Made by a program: the position numbers and the translations under genes. Positions 5,754 through 14,100 of a stretch of 15,280 nt of DNA are shown in pieces. Within the stretch, counting starts at the first letter, position 1. Each line of letters starts with the position of its first letter. Source of the stretch: Acanthaster planci (lineage: Eukaryota > Echinodermata > Asteroidea > Valvatida > Acanthasteridae); NCBI RefSeq assembly GCF_001949145.1, contig NW_019091556.1, positions 442,296 to 457,575 of the forward strand, given 5' to 3'. A model generated the notes under the pieces. The model had not been told where the DNA came from. It saw nothing but the letters and a program-made list of their open reading frames with translations, and searched no databases.

Positions 5754-7933
5754 TTAGTTTCTCATGGGAGTCGTCTATTATGGTCATTGAAACTGTTACT
5801 CGTTTTCCAGTGAACGACGGTCACTATCAGGGCGTGTCATGATCGGAACTAGGATTTGAATTTGGGATTTGCTTAGGAGCCGAGAACTGTTATTATAATT
5901 TCGATAAAGTTTCTTACGGTTAGCCAACAAATCCCAAAACAAGTTCGAGGTGAAATAGATTATGTTCTGCTTTTATAAATGTGAAGAGAATGCATTGTAA
6001 AACTATTTCATGTAAAAATGCCACTGCATCTATGTCGAAAAGATGTACGGCTTAAATGGAATTTTTTTAGTATAGTGTTAATGTTATATAAAAAGAGAAG
6101 ATAGTTCGAAGTGTGTACTCACCCGGAAGATACGGTACATTAGGTTATCTTGGTTTTAAAAATGCGAAGAAGTGTGATAGGAATGTTAAAAAAAGGTGCC
6201 ACAGCACATGTTATGATCAACACGATACGGAGTTTGTAACAAAGCCATTATAATCACTTCCAACAAGTTGGAAACTTCAATAATATGTTAAACAAGGAAC
6301 GCTCATAAATTCAATTCAAGGATTTGGCTTCAGTTGGCAGTGCATTTTCCAAGAAAACATACAATCATTGTAAAATCCAATTTAAATACTTTTCTTGAAA
6401 ACCTTGGTTCAATCTCAGAATCGCGTATCACTCAGCTCACCAATCCGAAATGATCCAGGCGATGACATTTTTGATGACGCACTTTTCGACATCCAAAGCC
6501 AATAAAGCACGAAAATGTATTTTAAAGATGCATAGAAAAAACTTAAAATAAGCTCAATTGAAATACAAAGGTGCATATTAATACGAATTGCACGCCCCTT
6601 TAAAAATCTGACGAAAATTGGGTTTGAACAGCTTTATAACGACCAAGCTTAAAACAACATTGCTAAGGAAATATGAGATGAAAGAGCCCAAACGAACAAA
6701 AGAGAACTCAGATTCATGTCCAATTTTAAATTTTATTGACGATGTCAATATATTTATAGCCAATATTTCAGATTATCTGAGGCCCTAAGGCTCCTATGAA
6801 CATCTCCTATACCACTGACATCCGCTGTGCACGCTCTCCCTGGCTTGTCTCAATTATTTTAGTTTAGCTCAAACGCCACTTCAAGCCACTTCACTTGTAA
6901 CTCAAGGAATGTTGCAGTGATCGTGTTGAATACTGTTCCTCTCCAAATGCCCCCCCCACCTGCACGAAACACCGTATACTTATGAAATACTCTTTCCACA
7001 GGATTCATTCTCACCGTATTTGTACTGTTACATTGCCAGTTAGTGAAAAGTCATTTTAGATGAATGACAATATTGAAATTGCGAACAAGACGAATTCGAA
7101 TAAGCACTCTCTCCAAGAGTTAGTTCAGCATTTCAAAAGAGAAAGTCATATGGAAACAAAGCATACGCACCAGTCCACGTAGGGTCGCGCTGATAGGGCA
7201 GATCGCCACTCTGCGACGTGGGCATCCAAATGATCTCGGATGTGTTTCATTTTGGGCATGCGCTTTAGCTCCAAAAGCGAGATTTTACTCGAGGTACCTC
7301 CGGGAACAGTTCCTTTCAACCTACACCAATCTAAACTTCTAGTTGCAACCTGTCATACGTTGGATAGCAGAGAATTCCCATATGAGTATCTTTTAGCTCT
7401 GAGTAAAAAATAAATATGCAAAGATTAGTATGAAATTCAAGTAAACGTGAATAGGCTGAGTTTAATCATTACTAAGGTCACTAAACATGAAAACAGAATT
7501 AGACAGAAATGATGGTTGATAGTGGAACTGATTTGGATTTAAATAACATTTTACTAAAGTGACATGTTTGTCATTTTGTCTCTATGTTCATTGCTGAAGC
7601 GACAAAGGATCTCTGCATTTCCTAGTTTGTATACTGGTTTCCATGAGAGGTTTTCACCTCAAAATAACATCATGCCTGTACAATGCATTTCAGATTATTC
7701 CAAGGGATGTAAAATAATTTCCGATCGCTTTTCACTCTGTCCTGCACTGTTTAACTTGAAAACATGTCCTCATTTTTTGTTCTGTTTTGTGTCCATTATT
7801 TTTATGATTTATGTTTATTTCTTCCTGGTTTTTGTTCATTATAAAAACTATACGTTCGTATTTCCTTTCCTTGTTTTGTTCTGTTTATCCCCTCTTATTC
7901 AGAAATGCAAACTTACTGAAAGGTCACCAGGTT
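5754..7933. other. 3' untranslated region of gene A and intergenic spacer
   Basis: About 2.2 kb between the two genes. It is AT-rich, with a run of 8 C at 6950-6957 and no exon-like signal in either direction. An open frame at 7564-7938 (124 codons) is rich in Phe/Leu because the DNA is T-rich and ends at the presumed promoter of gene B; I do not regard it as a gene. Confidence 0.6.
6501..6506 (+). terminator. Candidate poly(A) signal of gene A
   Basis: The first AATAAA after the stop codon that I can find, about 750 bases downstream. No clear GT-rich element follows it, so the true 3' end may lie elsewhere. Confidence 0.25.
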
Positions 7934-7971
7934 TATAAACTATAAGCGCTCATCAGCAACTCTTTCACTTT
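7934..7971 (+). promoter_or_regulatory. Predicted core promoter of gene B (TATA box and initiator)
   Basis: TATAAA at 7934-7939 lies 33 bases before the A of TCACTTT (7965-7971), which fits the initiator pattern YYANWYY. Transcription from about 7967 would give a 5' leader of about 116 bases. Spacing is close to standard. No transcript data support this. Confidence 0.45.
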
Positions 7972-7980
7972 CAGAGTTGC
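7956..7980 (+). other. Perfect 8-bp hairpin at predicted transcript start
   Basis: GCAACTCT (7956-7963) and AGAGTTGC (7973-7980) are exact reverse complements around a 9-base loop TTCACTTTC that contains the predicted initiator. In DNA it is a dyad around the start site. Confidence 0.5.
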
Positions 7981-8113
7981 ATGAAATTCATGAATGTGTA
8001 ACAGTCATTTTTATCTGTCGATGCTGGTGCATATATTGGCTAGTAAAGTACTTTCCGTTCGCCACTTCATGACAAGAACAAGATGGAAACACTGGGTTTG
8101 TGTCTGTCAGTAG
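7981..8113 (+). promoter_or_regulatory. Upstream ORFs in the gene B leader
   Basis: ATG at 7981 opens a six-codon ORF (MKFMNV, stop 7999-8001). ATG at 7994, in another frame, opens a 39-codon ORF that overlaps the gene B start and stops at 8111-8113. If transcription starts near 7967 both would lie in the mRNA and could reduce translation from 8083. Confidence 0.4.
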
Positions 8114-8140
8114 TGATTCTATATTTCGGACCTGCTTCAG
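8083..8140 (+). CDS. Gene B exon 1: start codon and signal peptide
   Basis: Encodes [19 protein letters not shown] and ends in phase 1 at GTGAGT. The hydrophobic core [13 protein letters not shown] followed by small residues (PAS) is a typical secretory signal with cleavage near the exon junction. A at -3 and G at +4 give a good start context. Confidence 0.8.
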
Positions 8141-11100
8141 GTGAGTGTTGTAAATAGCTAGTAATTGTCGTGAATAGTTAAGCAAATAACATTTAAAAGA
8201 AGAGATCGTTGCAATAAATTCTGTTGAAAATTTGTCTTTATAATTCTGTTGTATGAAATTGGTATTTGATTATTGAAAAGGTAACTGAATCTCGCAAAGT
8301 GTACTCAATGAAGGCTTTGCTTTAAAACCATGTTTCCCACTTTTCGTAGCCAAACTTTGAGTGCCATTTCAAATATCCATATGCCATAACACTTCACAGA
8401 TCTGTTTTTAATGGCAAAGCCCGGCGGCGTGAGATGAGAATGGTTATTTCAAAATGAAGACAACTGTACATATTATTGTTATGTACCATTTGGCATTTAA
8501 TTTCCGGAAGCTATTGTCGTGCAGAGCTCGAGATTTGTTATGTTAACCAACAAAATAATGCAAATGAGTGAATAATGGGCGACTTGAAATATTTCAAGAA
8601 CCTGTCAGTTGAATGGTTACATTTCCGTAAAAACTCTTGCCCTTGTAAAAACTCATTGCAAATTTCAATTGAAAATAAATTCCGGCCAAATTTGTGAGAA
8701 ATCTGTTTCCATACAAGTTGTCTATGTTGTAACCTGATTCCCTTCTTTAGTTCTGTTAATTTTGAATTAAAGTTAGTCGCAAGCTGCAATCTTGAATTAT
8801 TTTGTTCACGGGTCCGCGCAAAGATGTTCATGATGACATGTTTTGTTATTTTCTCATTTCCAAATGGCCCCCACCGTGTTAAAATAACTTCACAGAAATA
8901 TCTGCTCCCTAATCTACTCCTTATACCGTGGCTTCGTCCGGCTTTTGCTAAGGAAACGATTCCAGGAAACACACACAAATTTTGTCCCTTTTTCCCCTAT
9001 CTTCCTGTAGGGTTCGATGGAGCAGTTAATTTAACTCAGCATCCTTCACCTGCATTCGTCAATCATCATGTAACGTTCACATGTACTGCGTCATGCTTTG
9101 CTCATGGTTCATCAATCCAGTGGCATCTTAGTTCTCATCTGATATATAACCAATCCACGACAGTCAATACCCGCTCTAACCACGACAATGTGCAATGCTC
9201 TAACATGAATGGAGATTTTGTTTTGACCCTGACCAATGAACATGTTGGACTCAATGTCAGCTGTGAGATAATAAGTCCAAATGGACCAATTGTAAAGTCT
9301 TTCTTGATAATTCAAGGTAATAATTCGTATTACTTTCATATACTGTCTGCATTTAATGTGTTTGTTACATAATGTATGCAACATTTGCTATTGAAACTTG
9401 GTAGATTGAAATGTTATGCCCATATCCAGTGACTATATGTCATCATGAAATAGGACTCATGTTTCCTGGCAAGATGATTCATGTTTTAAGATATCGGCCA
9501 ACGGTATTGTGTTCGAGTCCATCACAAGTTCCTGGCCCTGTAAGTCCATCACATGTCATTTAGTCGTAAGTCAATTCACAATCTATTTGAATGAACTGTG
9601 ACAAAAGCATTCTTTTGTCATTGGTCACCCTGTTACTTATGACTGGCCTTGTGAAAGGACCTGTGATTGACTCAACTGCAGCACTGTCTGCCAAGCATAA
9701 CACCACTACTAGTGAATTTCTGCAACCAGACGAATTTTTGTATGTAAAGATCTGTTCGGGGGAGTCACTGTGTAGGCTAAGTGCGATTCGTAGATACGTT
9801 TCTTATCTTCTCTACAATGTCATGTTCTTGAAGCCAAAGAGTTTTAAACATGTTTTCAGTGTAAGTTGCATTGATCTCCTGATGTGATTGGAATTTGTCT
9901 GTTCATATCTCCTATAAGTGTTGTATGAAGAGCTTGCTGTGACCCAGAAGCCCTCACCAGTCATTGTGGGTCAACCTGTAACATTTACATGTAACGGAAC
10001 TTTCTACAAAGAAGAACCCATCATTGAGTGGTATCTTGATCCTCGTGTTCTTAACAAAACCACAAACAAGAGTTCCTCTCCAAACATACACCATCCTGAC
10101 TGTGTTGATTTCTTGAGTGAAATTTCATTTACACCGGAGAGGGATCATGCTTGCCTGACCGTCAAATGCCAAGCGACAAGTCCTTACACAATTTTAATTG
10201 AGAATGCAACATTGGAGATACAAGGTGAGGATTTGTGCGCAACTTGAATGCTTTACTTTATTCTAGGGTAATAGGGAGAAGTCTGAGCAGCATTATTGTT
10301 AGAACAGACAAGTTACCTTGAATTTGGAATACAGGGACTGTGAGGGAGGCCTCCTATGTCCCGCTAAAGTGGTCTGGTTCCCAGAAACGGTTTGTTCTCA
10401 CTTGTGGAAAATAGTTTAATAAATAAAGACACAGTTTGGTCGGGGTAGGTGAAGCTAAAGGCCAAGTACAAAAATTTGTACAAACGGCTTTAAAATCTTT
10501 CCCTGATAAAATAATTGCTTGTTTTTTTTTATAATTACGTGCAATGTTCTCTCGTCGTGCAAAATTGGCAAATGTCTGGATAGGCCTCTATCCCTTAGTG
10601 AAAACGTGGCTATGACAAAATAGACTCACAAAAACCCAAGAGTTTTGCTCTTAAATTTGAAAAGTTCTTGATGCCTTAAATCAGTGACAAACACAGGTCT
10701 CGTTTTACTCATTACGTGGCACGCTTCGTATTTAACATGGAGTCATTGAAGAATTTTAAAATTATATATTAAATAGCTCCACCAACGACAAGCGAAATGT
10801 GTGTATGGAACTCTCAAGAACACGTCTGTCATGTCTGCGAGAACTGCAGCAAAAATGCCAGTGTGGGTGAGAGTTTGGGTCTTGAATGTACTGCCAAGGG
10901 TTCGATTCCCGTCAGTCACCTGGCTTGGCAGGTCAAAGACACCATGGGCGGGTTGATGGTACACCCTAACACGGATTACTCCGAGACATACAACGACGCC
11001 TCTTGGAGTTGGGATGTTATCAGCAAAGCCAAGGTTGACATCAGCGCGGGGGAGAGATTCTTTGTTGTCACGTGTCAGGTCTTGCATCCTGACGACACGA

Positions 11101-14100
11101 TTTTCACAGAGAAGCATCTCACTGTGTTTGTGGAAGGTGATCAGCCGGAAGGTAATCTTTTAATCAATATACCTACCGTATCGTAAAATAATAACTTCAC
11201 CAAAGTACACGGTTAGAGAATGTCACAAACAAACTGACAGAATTGAACAACTCCATCAACTGATGAGGGCTTCCGATTGGCGAGATCTTTTAAACCCATG
11301 GAGTCAGCAGAGCTGAACTTATAAAATTTAGAATTCAGTAATGGACTTCGGCTCCATCTCAGGCTTCAACTCTTCTTTTTTTACTTCCTGACTTTGAAAT
11401 TGTTAGCGCAACAGTAAGTCTGATAGTGCCACAAAACATCAATTTAGATGCAAAAGAGCGAAACATTACAGTACTTCAAACGCTTCAGGCCCTCAATCAG
11501 AGATTGGTTTCGGAGACGAAGCCTGAGACGGAGACAAAGTTGAGTATTGGAAAACGGCCACATGTGTTTAATATAACCTTCTACAGACAATTGGTGTCTT
11601 TTCACTCACTGTGAAATTTCTCATACTGTTGACTGAAGGTTAAATAGAAAGTTGGGATTGTCTCCAGTTTATCTCTAATTCATTTTTCGTGTAATTGGGA
11701 ATATGGCTTGTGAGTTGGGAAAATTAGTCGTTAAAACTAAATACTACAAGTCCATTGTTGGACATCACAAAATTAACACTGCATTAACAGTCTTGAAATC
11801 TGCAGGAAACGCTTGGAAACTTGGAGTCGCCATATCCAATGCCTTGCTTCTTCTCATAGTCATTTGTGTGTGCTGCATCGTTTTGACGAGGATTCAAAAA
11901 CGGAGGAAGAACAAGAAAAAAACGAGCGACAGACAAACTCAAGATGAAGACACCCATCCAATGATCACACAACCTGTTCAAAAACAAGTACACTTTGCTT
12001 CTTCTAGACTCAAAGAGTCGAGTCACTCTAAATTAGTTAACCATATTTACATTACATCTGATTTCTTTTTGATCACTTGTGCAAATTGCAACAGTGCATA
12101 ATAATCTTTGTCATTAGTGTGCAATAACTTCAGCCGTGACAGGCAACAGATTTTACAGAATACGTTTATCTTTATGGTTTGCTACGATTCAAAACGTCTG
12201 TTTATTTCAGTGGTTTCAAAGAAATTTCAAAACAATGTCTGAAAAATTAATGATTATTTGAAAAATCAATGACTAATTACCAATAACGTCGGTCGAGGCA
12301 TCACGTCGAAACAGTAGATAAAAATGATGTCAAACATGCGTGTCATTTGGCCTCCCATTTTTTCACTTGTTTCAACAGCAAGGAGGAAACCTTAGACCAG
12401 GTGTAACACCCGACCAAGTATCTGGGGCCTTTATTCCCGAATGGGAATTCCCGCGGCAAAGACTCAAGTTTCAAGAAATCATTGGGGACGGTAACTTTGG
12501 CCAGGTGCACAAGGCCCTAGCCAAGGGAATAGTACGCCATGGCGTCGACACTACGGTTGCGGTTAAGACCATCAAAGGTTACTCCTCTACGTTAAAATGT
12601 CCAAGTCTTCTGTATCGGACTCAATTTTTTGTAATGTCCCTTAAACATGTGAGCTCCATGTGCATTGTAACGTCCGTGAAATGTCCTTGGTTTCCGCAAA
12701 CAGCTGTGAAACTGACAGTCAAGTGTGGTAAATTCTTTTCTTTTCGTTATTTTCCGACCTTAAAGCTTTCCTCATTTACTGAGTAAATCAATCCTTACTT
12801 GTGTCATTACACCATATTATTACTCAAGAACATTTTGTGCGTACCAACGTGAGCCTGAGCTCCAACTGTTTGATATACGGAACAAAACAAAGTAGGCCTA
12901 CCAACCAGAAATAATTGCCACGTATAGGTAAAGACAAACTACGAACAAAGGATCCCTTGACTTATCGAGACCCAGATGACTTCTGTGCTTAGAGATTAAT
13001 TTGGTAATGACATTTATAGAAGTCAATCAAGTTGCCTTTCTTTTAAAGGTGAGAGTGGCTCCTCAGTGTGGTCTGACTTCAAAAATGAACTGGGTATATT
13101 CAAAAACCTAAAGCAACATCCTTACGTTGTCTCCATTCTCGGCTGTTGTACGATGACAGGTAAACTGATGTCTTAATTACCCTATTATTTCAGATACCTT
13201 ACTTTAGGAATCCTGGCTCTGTATTTGGTGGTTCAGCATATTTATAGGGCCTACTCCATCAATGCAACCCCATGTTACACTGTAAACCAGTCGGCTACCT
13301 CACGATCAATGACACTTCATTTTAAAATCACATTTTTCAGAACCTTTCTGCATTATCATGGAGTACGTCCCTAACGGGACACTGCAGGCCTACGTCACTC
13401 AGAGACGTCTAGCTTGGACCAAAGCCAAGCTCAGCAACACTGCGCCAAGGGAAGCGTTGGGCGCCGTGCATATACTCTCATTCGCTTTCCAGATTGCCAA
13501 TGGCATGGAATATCTCTCTTCCATGCACGTATGTATAGAGTTTAACAAAACGTCATGTTATCTCCTTTGCTGTGTTACTGCATAACAGATCATAATTCTC
13601 CATACAGTTTCATTCACCTTCACCAAAATGCACATCCTAGTGGTAAAACTTGCTTTGCTGTATAAAAACTAGTCAATTTGAACATTTAATGTATTTGTTT
13701 TGGTTTCCTGAGATCAGTATTTAATAGAGTACATATGCTTCTCAAATAAAACGAAACACGTTCGAAAGATTTCCTTCAAATGACAGACTTGATTTCAAAA
13801 CTTTCTGTTGCGTGCCATTTTCCACAGTTAATTCATCGTGACCTCGCCACGCGGAACGTGTTATTGGGGGAGGGGCTCGTATGCAAATTGTGTGACTTCG
13901 GCTTGGCTCGTGACGTCACAGGAAGCGATCAGTATTGCATGTTATCTGGGGTCAGTAATGGTTGTAACTTGACAAAATTAAGGTACCTGTACGATCTTAT
14001 CTGTTTTCTCTTCTTTTGTTGAGTTTAACACCGAATTGTCCCCGATTCCAGCTATATTCTCCGGCTCTCTATACCAGATTTTTCCTGACACTATTTTACA

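Noticed and set aside
7171-7240. Possible hairpin (CCACG ... CGTGG) resembling a structured RNA or tRNA
   Set aside because: Stems are short and interrupted, no tRNA box sequences, no cloverleaf.
7564-7938. 124-codon plus-strand ORF upstream of gene B
   Set aside because: Phe/Leu-rich because the DNA is T-rich, no recognisable domain, ends on the predicted TATA box, no splice or start signals of note.
8824-9010. ATG at 8824 in frame with the first Ig exon of gene B
   Set aside because: Intronic read-through: a good acceptor (CTTCCTGTAG) lies at 9010, and the exon 9011-9316 alone is phase 1-1 like the other Ig exons. The signal-peptide exon at 8083 supplies the start.
11426-11614. 62-codon ORF with acidic KPETETK segment
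   Set aside because: Falls on the foldback element, and the mirrored frame in gene A (minus strand) shows KPETEPK from the other arm, so it is repeat-derived.
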